Shown: positions 34,703 through 42,636 of the stretch, piece after piece | Numbering within the stretch: the stretch's first letter is position 1 | How the letters are laid out: each line of letters starts with the position of its first letter | Assembly (NCBI RefSeq): GCF_003415675.1 | Contig: NZ_QFZK01000017.1 | Coordinates: 1-64,000, forward strand | Direction of reading: 5' to 3' | Source of the DNA: Rhodoferax lacus | GTDB taxonomy: Bacteria; Pseudomonadota; Gammaproteobacteria; Burkholderiales; Burkholderiaceae_C | Length of the DNA: 64,000 bases | Made by a program: the position numbers and the translations under genes | The notes under the pieces: generated by a model | The model's database searches: none | Told to the model about the DNA's origin: nothing | The model's input: only the letters and a program-made list of their open reading frames with translations

Positions 34703-35282
34703 CTTGGCCGTGGGGATGTGGTTGGTGGGGATCTTGGGGCCGGTGAACTGCAGTGTGGTGTGGCACTGGTCGCACGACGTGTTCTGGTTCAGGATGGCCA
34801 GGTGGGTGGCAATCCTTCGGGTTGGTTTTGACGTTCGGGTGCGGATGGTTGGAGGCGTGGCAGCTCTGGCAGCTCAGCGACTGCACCAGGGTATGGCTGA
34901 AGGTGTTGGTGGCGTCCACGAACTGCGACAGGCTGGCCATGTGGCAGGTCTCACAGCTGATGTTGGCCGTCGGGATGTGGTTGGTCGGCATGACCGTGGC
35001 AGCGCGCGGGTTGTTCCAACCGTGGCAAGAGGCACAGTCCTTGGGCGTGCCCTTGAATACACCCTTGACGTGACAGGTCTCGCAACGGGCGCTCTGGTGC
35101 AGGCCGTTGAGCACAAAGCCGGTGCTGGCATGGTCAAAGTCAGAGCTCTGGGTCTGGGCCTGGGCCAGGGGGGCAGAGCCCAGTTGAAAAAGCACGAAAG
35201 CCAGCAACGCCATCAGGCCACGCAGGCCCTGCAGCCCCAGGAGCCTGTGCATGGGCGCTAACAAGTTCTTCAGGTTGCCCAT
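34593..35282 (-). CDS. giant multiheme cytochrome, 5' part with signal peptide (frameshifted)
   Basis: The true start of the giant cytochrome. ATG 35282 is preceded by AGGGAG at about seven bases. A signal peptide (LLAFVLFQLGSAPLAQA) and four heme sites follow: CETCH, CASCH, CETCH and CQSCH, the last at 34857-34871. After KTNPKDC the frame turns into His/Pro-rich nonsense to a stop at 34593, while heme motifs resume in the next frame by 34774. Real coding in this frame therefore ends near 34810. With the main part the intact protein would be about 2,660 residues and about 72 hemes, perhaps one more lost at the junction. The interruption is either a mutation or a sequence error. Confidence 0.8.
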   Translation of the reverse strand: MGNLKNLLAPMHRLLGLQGLRGLMALLAFVLFQLGSAPLAQAQTQSSDFDHASTGFVLNGLHQSARCETCHVKGVFKGTPKDCASCHGWNNPRAATVMPTNHIPTANISCETCHMASLSQFVDATNTFSHTLVQSLSCQSCHASNHPHPNVKTNPKDCHPPGHPEPEHVVRPVPHHTAVHRPQDPHQPHPHGQGVVFGLPHQHRLRGGSQHAGHSRLCALGQRQLPALP

Positions 35283-35316
35283 GGGGTACTCCCTCTTTCG
35301 TCACTGTATTTTGTTG

Positions 35317-37149
35317 TCATTTGTCGGCTCCCTGCCCCACGCGGCTCTTCACTTTTTTCCAGCTCTCCACCTGGTGGCACTGGTCGCAGCGCGGGCCGAA
35401 GCCGCCGCTGTGCACATCGTCCGATCGGTGACAGGCCACACACGAGGTGCCCAACGGCGCGGCATCCTTGCCCGCAGGCGCTGCCTGCTTGTGGCAGGCG
35501 GCGCAGGCCACCTTGGCATGCGAGCTCTCCAGCCGGTACTTGGTGCGGGTGTCATGGTCGAACGTCCAGGTCGTCCAGGCACGCGTGCTGTGGCACGACT
35601 CGCAGTTCACACCAAAAACCAGTTTGTGTTTATCTTCCTTTTTATGGCACGAATAACAATCCCGCGCCGCATCTTTGTAACGAAGTGTCAGGTGGCAGGT
35701 CTTGCATTCGGCCACGATGTGGCGCCCGGTGAGCGGGAAGCGGGATTTGCCGTGGTTGAAGCTGGTGCCCTTCCAGGCCTTGTCGTTGTGGCAGGTCTCG
35801 CACTTGTCGCCCAGCTGGGTTTCGTGCTTGTCATCCTTCTTGTGGCAGGCCAGGCAGGGCAAGGGCGTGTTGCGGAAGCTGGTCAGGTCCTTGTGGCAGG
35901 CGCTGCATTTCACACTGGGTGCGGCATGGGCGTTGCGCAGCTGGAACTTGGTGCGGTCGTGCTTGAAGCGGCCTTCGGTGTTCTTCCAGTCCTGGGCGTT
36001 ATGGCAGTCGCCGCACTCCTTGCCCAGGTTGGCCTTGTGCTTGTCGTCCTTCAGGTGGCAGCCTATGCATTCCTTGGGCGCTTCCTTGTACATGACGCTC
36101 TTGTGGCATTCCTTGCATTCCACCTTGGCGTGCTTGCCGGCCAGGGGGAACTGGGTTTTTTCGTGGTCAAACTTGGCCACTTCTTTCCAGTTTTTCTCGG
36201 TGTGGCAGGCCGCGCAATTGGTGCCCAGGGACTCCTTGTGCTTGTCGTCCTTCTTGTGACAGGCGTAGCACTCCTGCTTGGGCTTTTCCTTGTACAGGTT
36301 GCCGCTGTGGCAGTCCTTGCAGGCAGTGGTGCGGTGCTTGCCGCGCAGGTCAAACTTGGTGTCGTTGTCGTGGTTGAAGCTCGACGGCTTCCAGGCCTTG
36401 GTGCCGTGGCAGGTTTCGCACTTCTCGCCGTACAGGCCCTTGTGGCCCTTCTGGTCATCGATCTTGCGGTGGCAGGCGTAGCAGTTCTTGGGCGTGTCCT
36501 TGTAGACGTTGTCCTTGTGGCAGTCGGTGCACTTGGCATCCACGTGCTTGCCGGTCAGGGGAAACTTGGTGGTCTCGTGGTCAAACTTGGCCTCTTTCCA
36601 GTCGCTCTCGGTGTGGCACTCGGCGCACTTGGGGCCCAGGGCGCCCTTGTGCTTGTCGTCTTTCTTGTGGCAGCTGTTGCAGTCCTGGGCCGCTTCACGG
36701 TATTTCTTGCCCGCCACATGGCATTTGTCGCAGGCCGCTTTTTCATGCTTGCCCTTCAGGGCGTAGTCGGTCTTGCTGTGGTCGAATTTCTTCTGGTCGA
36801 ACTCGGCAGACTTCAAGTCGCGTCCCTTGTGCTCGGTGTGGCAGCTTTTGCAGGTCAGGGGCTGCTCCAGATGGCCGTGAAAGCCGGTCTTGCCGCGCAT
36901 GTCGGCGCCCACCGGCTTGTGGCAGTCCATGCACAGGCCGTCCTGGGCCTTGCGGTCCAGCTTGACATGGCACTGCTTGCAGTCGTCTTCGTATTTGGCA
37001 TGGCTTTGCGACAGCTTGCCCGGTGCCATGATGGACTCGATGCCTTGCGCCTGTGCGCCCGTTGCCAGCGCCAGGCCCAGCCACAGGAGCAGGCACAGCC
37101 CGCACCGCATCACCTGTTGGAGCAAAGTGGGGCGCGCCATGGTAGCCAT
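35317..37149 (-). CDS. 24-heme periplasmic c-type cytochrome
   Basis: A 610-residue exported cytochrome with signal peptide ending ATGAQA. I count 24 CXXCH motifs. After a three-heme N-terminal part it repeats a unit of about 70 residues carrying three hemes: C-x-x-CH, then YK..P..C..CHKKDDKHK, then C..CH....W....FDH....F.L.GKH. This happens about seven times. The many Lys and His residues give a strongly basic protein with extra His for bis-His ligation. It lies seven bases after the membrane b-type gene and 34 bases ahead of the giant cytochrome. It is a likely periplasmic wire between quinol oxidation in the membrane and the giant cytochrome. The role is inferred from order and domain type. 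Confidence 0.87.
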   Translation of the reverse strand: MATMARPTLLQQVMRCGLCLLLWLGLALATGAQAQGIESIMAPGKLSQSHAKYEDDCKQCHVKLDRKAQDGLCMDCHKPVGADMRGKTGFHGHLEQPLTCKSCHTEHKGRDLKSAEFDQKKFDHSKTDYALKGKHEKAACDKCHVAGKKYREAAQDCNSCHKKDDKHKGALGPKCAECHTESDWKEAKFDHETTKFPLTGKHVDAKCTDCHKDNVYKDTPKNCYACHRKIDDQKGHKGLYGEKCETCHGTKAWKPSSFNHDNDTKFDLRGKHRTTACKDCHSGNLYKEKPKQECYACHKKDDKHKESLGTNCAACHTEKNWKEVAKFDHEKTQFPLAGKHAKVECKECHKSVMYKEAPKECIGCHLKDDKHKANLGKECGDCHNAQDWKNTEGRFKHDRTKFQLRNAHAAPSVKCSACHKDLTSFRNTPLPCLACHKKDDKHETQLGDKCETCHNDKAWKGTSFNHGKSRFPLTGRHIVAECKTCHLTLRYKDAARDCYSCHKKEDKHKLVFGVNCESCHSTRAWTTWTFDHDTRTKYRLESSHAKVACAACHKQAAPAGKDAAPLGTSCVACHRSDDVHSGGFGPRCDQCHQVESWKKVKSRVGQGADK

Positions 37150-37156
37150 TGCCTGC

Positions 37157-38053
37157 CTAGTACACGTGAACCGCGTAGACGTGGACCAGTGCGGTCAGGA
37201 TCAGCACGTACACAAACGGGATATGCGCCACATGCCAGAGTGACAGCAGGAAGGAATACGACGAGAACTGGGCCACGCGCACAACAGACTCCAGATACCT
37301 TCCGACCATTTTCCTGGCCCCCTTGCGTCTGCGCCTGAGGTCTTCCGGCGTCCACTTCTGGCTCACCGCCATTCTGGCCAGCAAGGTTTCCAGCTCCTTG
37401 ACGCACTGGCGGTAGGTGCTGAGTTGCAGCAGCGGAAGCCACACCACCGCACGGACCAGATGCAACAGGCCCGCGTGGGGTGCGAGTTCCCTTTGCTCAA
37501 AGTCCTTGAGGCGCTGTTCGACGGCAGGCGCAAAGGCCAGGCGCGACCTGGCATCTTCCCGGTCCAGGCCAGCCCGGCTCAGGAGGTCCTGCAGACTGCT
37601 CTGCTCCCCGTGCAAGCCGCGGTTCACGCGCTGGAAAATAAATCGTCCGGCAACCCCGCTTCCCGCCACCAGCAGCATGCTGTAGAGCGCCACGGCCGCG
37701 TTCAGGGAGTTGGTCTGGAAGTTGGAATGCAGCAGGATGGCCAGCGGACCCAGAATGCCCAGCACAATGTGCATCCAGAACCAGCCGCGGATGTTGCCCC
37801 ATCCATACGCAAACCGGATATGTTTGCGCAGCGGGTAGGCCAGCACCACCAGCATCATCACGGAGCCGGCAACGCCTATCCAGTAGCCCGTGTCGTCCCC
37901 CGGCTCGAAGAGGCCCAGCAAGCTGATGCGCCAGGTACCCCAGATCAGAAGGGCCAACACCAGATAAACAAGCGTGTCAGCCGTCAGCATCTCAAGGGAT
38001 GATTTTTGTTCGGCTTGGCTGACCGGCGTTGTTTTATCTGCAGCTGTATTCAT
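37157..38053 (-). CDS. membrane b-type cytochrome-like protein, candidate quinol oxidase
   Basis: A 298-residue inner-membrane protein with hydrophobic segments near residues 25-50, 58-76, 92-110, 120-140, 200-215 and 268-296. Paired histidines fall within helices: His95 and His109 (MHIVLGILGPLAILLH), and His274, His277, His291 and His296 near the C-terminus (LWHVAHIPF, LVHVYAVHVY). This fits two bis-His b hemes. A charged cytoplasmic loop spans 142-250. It is the first gene of the cytochrome block, just ahead of the 24-heme gene, so it probably takes electrons from quinol. The ATG at 38053 is chosen; an ATG ten codons upstream (38083) is also possible. I do not recognise a named family. Confidence 0.65.
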   Translation of the reverse strand: MNTAADKTTPVSQAEQKSSLEMLTADTLVYLVLALLIWGTWRISLLGLFEPGDDTGYWIGVAGSVMMLVVLAYPLRKHIRFAYGWGNIRGWFWMHIVLGILGPLAILLHSNFQTNSLNAAVALYSMLLVAGSGVAGRFIFQRVNRGLHGEQSSLQDLLSRAGLDREDARSRLAFAPAVEQRLKDFEQRELAPHAGLLHLVRAVVWLPLLQLSTYRQCVKELETLLARMAVSQKWTPEDLRRRRKGARKMVGRYLESVVRVAQFSSYSFLLSLWHVAHIPFVYVLILTALVHVYAVHVY

Positions 38054-38146
38054 CGTCTGTTCCGGGCAAAAATTGCCATGCATCCACTCCCTGACTCCTC
38101 AGGATAGCAAATGCCAAGTGCGACGATACGAAAAAGCTGTTACAAA

Positions 38147-38182
38147 GTTCTTAAGAGAACACACACCACACGCATATGTGTG
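38147..38182. promoter_or_regulatory. inverted repeats upstream of the multiheme cytochrome block
   Basis: In the 206-base gap between glcF and the membrane cytochrome gene there are two dyads. gttct-taag-agaac lies at 38147-38160 and cacac-gcatat-gtgtg at 38167-38182. They sit about 100-130 bases ahead of the first start codon, a fair place for an operator. No textbook -35/-10 pair is clear and the binding regulator is unknown. Confidence 0.4.
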
Positions 38183-38259
38183 ATTCAAGCTACATGTCCA
38201 GGCGTTTATTTTCTGCTGGCGCCTGAACGACAGGCCTGCAAACGCCGATCCCTGATGCC

Positions 38260-39501
38260 CTAGGCCTTGGCCAGCGCCGCATCCAGCACTTCCACCCAGT
38301 GGCGCACCGGGTTGGCCGTGCCGCTTTGCAGGTGGGTAATGCAGCCAATGTTGGCGCTGATGATGGTCTCTTTTTCCGCCGGCTGCAGGTTCTGCAGCTT
38401 GCGGTCACGCAGCTGGTAAGACAGTTCCGGGTTCAGCACCGAGTAGGTTCCTGCCGAGCCGCAGCACAGATGCGCCTCGTTGCCGGCCAGGCGCACCGCA
38501 AAGCCCAGCTCGGCCATGTGCTGCTCCACTCCACCGCGCAGCTTCTGACCGTGCTGCAATGTGCATGGCGGGTGAAACACCAGGCCGGGCTTGGGGCCAT
38601 CCCGGAGCTTGTCCTTGAGTGCGGGCACGAGCTCGGGCAGCAGTTCGCTCAGGTCGCGCGTGAGCTCGCTTAAACGGGCGGCCTTGGCTGCATAGGCCGT
38701 GTCGTCCCGCAGGATATGTCCGTACTCCTTGACCGTGACGCCGCAGCCCGAAGCATTCATGACCAGGGCTTCCACGCCGCTGCCGGAGCCGGGCGCTATC
38801 AGCGGCCACCAGGCGTCAATGTTGGCGCGCATTTGGGCGCGGCCGCCGTCCTGGTCGTTCAGATGGAATTTGACGGCGCCGCAGCAGCCCGACTTGGGCG
38901 CCACCACGCTCTGGATGCCCGCAGCATCGAGCACGCGGGCGGTGGCGGTATCGATGTTGGGGGCCATGCTGGGCTGGGCACAACCGGCCAGCAACAGCAC
39001 CTTGCGTGCATGGCTGCGGGTGGGCCATTGGCCCGCGTTCTGTTTGGCCGGCACCTTGTTTTGCAGGCTGGCGGGCAGCAGGGGGCGCAGCAGCTGGCCG
39101 ATTTGCATGGCCGGGGCAAACAGGGGCGAGGGCAGGCCTTCCTTCAGGGCCCAGCGCACCGCCTTTTCGGCCGCGGGGCGGGGCACCTTGGCATCCACCA
39201 GCTTGCGGCCAATGTCCACCAAGTGGCCATAGTCCACGCCGCTGGGGCAGGTGGTTTCGCAGTTGCGGCAGGTCAGGCAGCGGTCCAGGTGCAGCTGCGT
39301 GGCGCGTGTGGGGGTCTGCCCCTCCAGCACCTGCTTCATCAGATAGATGCGGCCGCGCGGTCCGTCGAGCTCGTCGCCCAGCAGCTGGTAGGTGGGGCAG
39401 GTGGCCGTGCAAAAGCCGCAGTGCACGCATTTGCGCAGAATGGCCTCGGCGGCCAGCCCGTCTGGCGTGCCCTGGTATTCAGGCGCGAGATTGGTTTGCA
39501 T
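38260..39501 (-). CDS. glcF: glycolate oxidase iron-sulfur subunit GlcF
   Basis: A 413-residue protein with two [4Fe-4S] motifs, CVHCGFCTATCP near residue 25 and CLTCRNCETTCP near 75. Two CCG-type domains follow, with GCCGAVKFH and HLCCGSAGTYS. It passes electrons from the glycolate dehydrogenase flavin to the respiratory chain. The ATG at 39501 overlaps the glcE stop region by some 20 bases; an ATG 13 codons upstream is possible. The FAD subunit GlcD is not encoded next to it. Confidence 0.93.
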   Translation of the reverse strand: MQTNLAPEYQGTPDGLAAEAILRKCVHCGFCTATCPTYQLLGDELDGPRGRIYLMKQVLEGQTPTRATQLHLDRCLTCRNCETTCPSGVDYGHLVDIGRKLVDAKVPRPAAEKAVRWALKEGLPSPLFAPAMQIGQLLRPLLPASLQNKVPAKQNAGQWPTRSHARKVLLLAGCAQPSMAPNIDTATARVLDAAGIQSVVAPKSGCCGAVKFHLNDQDGGRAQMRANIDAWWPLIAPGSGSGVEALVMNASGCGVTVKEYGHILRDDTAYAAKAARLSELTRDLSELLPELVPALKDKLRDGPKPGLVFHPPCTLQHGQKLRGGVEQHMAELGFAVRLAGNEAHLCCGSAGTYSVLNPELSYQLRDRKLQNLQPAEKETIISANIGCITHLQSGTANPVRHWVEVLDAALAKA

Positions 39502-40657
39502 CGGGTGAGAGTCCGGGGTTGAAGAGGCCCTTTGGGTCAAAACTGGCCTTGAGGCGCTGGCTGACCCGTGCCAGGGCCGCGTCGGCGGGCGTCAAGGCAT
39601 GTGCCTGAGCGGCCACGGGTTCTGTGCCCGGCACAAAGATGGCGGCACTTCCGCCGGCCTCCCGTGCGGCGGTCTGCACTTCTTGCGCCGCACCCGGCAA
39701 AGCCCAGAGCCAGCGCAAGCCGCCATGCCACTCGACAAAGGGCGCTGAGGGCAGGCGCACAACCGGTGCGGTTTGCGGCAGGCTCAGTCGCCAGAGCTGC
39801 GCGTCCGGCGCGGGAGGGCGGGTGAAGAAGGGCAATTGCTGGTTGCGGCAGAGCTCCCAGTCGGCGCTGGCTTGCGCCGGGTCCAGGCGCTGGCCCGGCA
39901 CTTCTGCCAGCATCTTCTGGCAGGCGGCCTCCACGGCAGCCACGGCGCCGCGCAGGCGCACAAACAAGCAGGGCTTGGCGTCAACACCAGCCACCGAATC
40001 ATCCAGCACCCAGCAACTGGCATTGAGCGGCAGGGGCTGGCCGCCCCAGCGGTGCAGGTGCTCCAGGGCCTGGGCCTGCTCCAGCACAAAGCACAGCGTG
40101 GCTTCGGCCGGCGCGCGCGGCAGCACCTTGAGCGAGACCTCGGTGAGCAAACCCAGCGTGCCCCGGGCGCCCACCATCAGGCGCGACACGTCATAGCCGG
40201 CCACGTTTTTCATGACCTGACCGCCAAAACTGAGGTGCTGGCCCAGGCCGTTGACCAGCTTGAGGCCCAGCACATAGTCGCGCACGCCGCCCACGCTGGC
40301 GCGCGCTGGCCCTGCCAGGCCCGCAGCCAGCATGCCGCCCACGGTGGCTGTCGACGCCTGCTCGGTGCTGGGCAGGGACCAGCGCAAGTGCGGCGGCTCA
40401 AAGGGCAGGCACTGGCCTTGCTCGGCCAACACGGCTTCGAGTTCAGCCAGCGGTGTGCCGCAGCCAACGGTGACCACCAGTTCGGTGGGCTCGTAGCTGA
40501 GGATGCCGCACAGGGTACGCGTGTCCAGCAGCGCTCCGTGGGAGCGGCCCAAAAAATCCTTGCTTCCACCGCCGCGCAGGCACAGGGCCTGGCCGTCGGC
40601 CCGGGCCGACTGCACCTGGTCGATTGCGGTTTGCAGTGCGTGATCCATGTTTGCCAT
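39479..40657 (-). CDS. glcE: glycolate oxidase FAD-binding subunit GlcE
   Basis: A 392-residue FAD-binding type 4 protein. The PCMH/vanillyl-oxidase FAD domain shows CLRGGGSKDF, TVGCGTPLAELEAVL and TVGGMLAAGLAGPARASVGG, then KNVAGYDVSRLM. GlcE works with GlcD and GlcF to oxidise glycolate to glyoxylate at the inner membrane. The start could also be three codons later (40648). It overlaps glcF. Upstream is the unrelated SMP-30 gene, so glcD must be elsewhere or a different partner is used. Confidence 0.92.
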   Translation of the reverse strand: MANMDHALQTAIDQVQSARADGQALCLRGGGSKDFLGRSHGALLDTRTLCGILSYEPTELVVTVGCGTPLAELEAVLAEQGQCLPFEPPHLRWSLPSTEQASTATVGGMLAAGLAGPARASVGGVRDYVLGLKLVNGLGQHLSFGGQVMKNVAGYDVSRLMVGARGTLGLLTEVSLKVLPRAPAEATLCFVLEQAQALEHLHRWGGQPLPLNASCWVLDDSVAGVDAKPCLFVRLRGAVAAVEAACQKMLAEVPGQRLDPAQASADWELCRNQQLPFFTRPPAPDAQLWRLSLPQTAPVVRLPSAPFVEWHGGLRWLWALPGAAQEVQTAAREAGGSAAIFVPGTEPVAAQAHALTPADAALARVSQRLKASFDPKGLFNPGLSPDANQSRA

Positions 40658-40724
40658 GGCGCCGATGGTACGGGGTGCCTACAGCCTGGGTCGTGAATTA
40701 TTTGAACGCCGGGGGTTCAAAAAA

Positions 40725-41660
40725 TTAGTCTGCAAAGTAGTTCACGGGTAATCCCGGGGTCTGCACACGGGTAAAGAACACGGCGCCAGAGTCGGGAAAA
40801 CACGCCAGTTCAGCCGGGCTGCGCCCATGGCGGGCGCTTGTGATGTACAGGGTTTTGAGGTCTGCGCCGCCAAAGCAAGGCATGGTGGGGCATTGGGCCG
40901 GGGTTTCGAGCTGCTGCAGCAAGCGGCCGTCGGGCGCGAACTGGCAGACGCGCCGGCCCTCGAACATGGCGACCCAGTAGTTGCCCAGCGCATCCACCGC
41001 AGCACCATCGGGGCGGCCTTGGTAGCTGCGGTCTTCAAAGGTCCATCCTGCAGGTTTGGGCGGGAACTGCAGGTGCAGGCGGTGCCTGCTCAGGGTGTTG
41101 GCTTGCAGCTCATAGTCCCAGGCGTGCACCACGTGGGCCGGGGTATCGGCCCAGTACAGGGTACGGGTATCCGGGCTCCAGGCCAGGCCGTTGGCAGTGA
41201 GCGCATCACCGGCCTGGCGTTGCACTTGCGCACTGCCCGTGCGTGCGTCAATGGAGAACAGTTCGGCGGCGTGGCGGGCCTTGGGCTCGTCAATGGTGCC
41301 CACCCAGAAGCGGCCCAGGGTATCGCACTTGCCGTCGTTGGCACGCACGGTTGAGGTGTCGTAGGGCAGCGTGGCGATCGGTTGCAGTGCCCCACCCCAG
41401 ACAGGTGCACGGAATATTCCCTGGCGCAACGCAATCACCAGCCCGCCTTGGGTGGCCGGGGCGATGCAACCGGGCTCACTGGGCATGTCCCAAGACTCGA
41501 CCTGGCCATGGGATGGGTGGGCGCGCAGGATTTTTTTGCCGGGGATGTCCACCCAGTACAGCATCTGCTCAACAGGCTGCCAGAAGGGAGATTCACCCAG
41601 TTCGTAATGGTTGGTGCCCAGCACCTGCCAGTCTGTGGGTGTGTATGGGAGGGTGCTCAT
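40725..41660 (-). CDS. SMP-30/gluconolactonase family lactonase
   Basis: A 311-residue six-bladed beta-propeller of the SMP-30/gluconolaconase/LRE family. Calcium-site residues appear as Glu in LGESPFW, Asn and Asp in VRANDGKCD and NGLAWSPD, and Asp in DGAAVDALGNYW. These enzymes open sugar-acid lactones. The neighbouring aldose-1-epimerase (ATGA overlap) supports a role in oxidative sugar catabolism. There is no transporter or dehydrogenase next to it to name the sugar. Confidence 0.87.
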   Translation of the reverse strand: MSTLPYTPTDWQVLGTNHYELGESPFWQPVEQMLYWVDIPGKKILRAHPSHGQVESWDMPSEPGCIAPATQGGLVIALRQGIFRAPVWGGALQPIATLPYDTSTVRANDGKCDTLGRFWVGTIDEPKARHAAELFSIDARTGSAQVQRQAGDALTANGLAWSPDTRTLYWADTPAHVVHAWDYELQANTLSRHRLHLQFPPKPAGWTFEDRSYQGRPDGAAVDALGNYWVAMFEGRRVCQFAPDGRLLQQLETPAQCPTMPCFGGADLKTLYITSARHGRSPAELACFPDSGAVFFTRVQTPGLPVNYFAD

Positions 41661-42520
41661 GCCACTTTCTCCATCTGGATGCGCATGGTGGCTGAAAAGG
41701 TCTCCCCGGCTTGCAGCACGCGCAGGCCCAGCGACTGCGGGCTCTGCCCGGCCTGCTGCGCCAGGGCCAATGCGTTGTTGACGTGGCTGACCGGCTCGAT
41801 GGCAATGCTGTCGCGCCCGGGTGTGGTGAACACCACCAGGCAGTCGAGGTCGGAGCTGACCTGCAGGCGCAGCCCGCCTTCGGTGAGTTGCAGGGCGCCG
41901 CTCCAGCCGTCAAAGCAATGGTCCACGTCCAGGCGGGTGCAGTCGGTGTCCAGTCCGGGGCTGGGTTGGCGCTGGGTGGGGAGCTTGTCGGCACCCATGT
42001 CCCAGCGGCCGGTGGCAGCGAACTGGATGCGGGTTTGTGCCGACTTGGCAAAGTAGGGATGCCAGCCCAGGCCCGCCGGGGCGGCCTCGGCTGCGCGGTT
42101 GGTGATGGACAGGCGCATCTCCAGGGCGTTATGGCCAAGGCGGATGGTCTGGCGGCCCTCAAAGGCAAAGGGCCAGGATGCATCGGCCTGGTGCTGGTAG
42201 GCCAGCACCGCATGGCTGGCGCTGGCTTCTTCGACCCGCCAGGCGCGCTCCCACGCCACGCCGTGGATGGTGTGGGGCTCAGGCGCGAAGTTCTGCGGCA
42301 GCACGTAGTCCTGGCCTGCCCAATGCAGCTTGCGATAGCCGATGCGGTTGGAAAAGGGCAGCAATGGGTAACTGCCGGACACACGCACCGACGCGAGTTC
42401 GGCTGCGGGCGTTGACTGCAGCACCGGTTGCTGTCCGCGCCACAGCCCCGCAATGCAGCCGCCCAGGTCGGGACGGAGTTCGCAGCGCAAGGCGCCGTTT
42501 TCAAGCAGGAGGGAGGTCAT
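41657..42520 (-). CDS. aldose 1-epimerase family protein
   Basis: A 287-residue beta-sandwich protein of the galactose mutarotase family. It shows VSGSYPLLPFSNRI near the N-terminus, the His of HTIHGVAWER, the second His in GWHPYF and the catalytic Glu region around TLGRDSIAIEP-like PGRDSIAIEPVSHV. It interconverts sugar anomers. The ATG at 42520 is preferred over one seven codons upstream because the family opening SLLLENGALRCELRP follows. It overlaps the SMP-30 gene by four bases and so forms a two-gene sugar unit. A strong hairpin upstream insulates it from amtB. Confidence 0.87.
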   Translation of the reverse strand: MTSLLLENGALRCELRPDLGGCIAGLWRGQQPVLQSTPAAELASVRVSGSYPLLPFSNRIGYRKLHWAGQDYVLPQNFAPEPHTIHGVAWERAWRVEEASASHAVLAYQHQADASWPFAFEGRQTIRLGHNALEMRLSITNRAAEAAPAGLGWHPYFAKSAQTRIQFAATGRWDMGADKLPTQRQPSPGLDTDCTRLDVDHCFDGWSGALQLTEGGLRLQVSSDLDCLVVFTTPGRDSIAIEPVSHVNNALALAQQAGQSPQSLGLRVLQAGETFSATMRIQMEKVA

Positions 42521-42555
42521 GGCGGAATTGTGCATTGCCAAGCCCCCATAAAAGA

Positions 42556-42596
42556 AGCCCGGCGCAACTTCGGGGTTACCAAAGTTGCGCCGGGCT
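42556..42596 (-). terminator. rho-independent terminator after amtB
   Basis: A perfect 15-base stem (agcccggcgcaactt at 42556-42570 with its complement at 42582-42596) and an 11-base loop lie 40 bases past the amtB stop. On the minus strand the stem is followed by ttcttttat, a U-rich run. It ends the glnK-amtB transcript. Confidence 0.88.
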
Positions 42597-42636
42597 GTGT
42601 CGCCAGAGTCAGCTGGCGGGGGCGGGAGCCTGGGGC

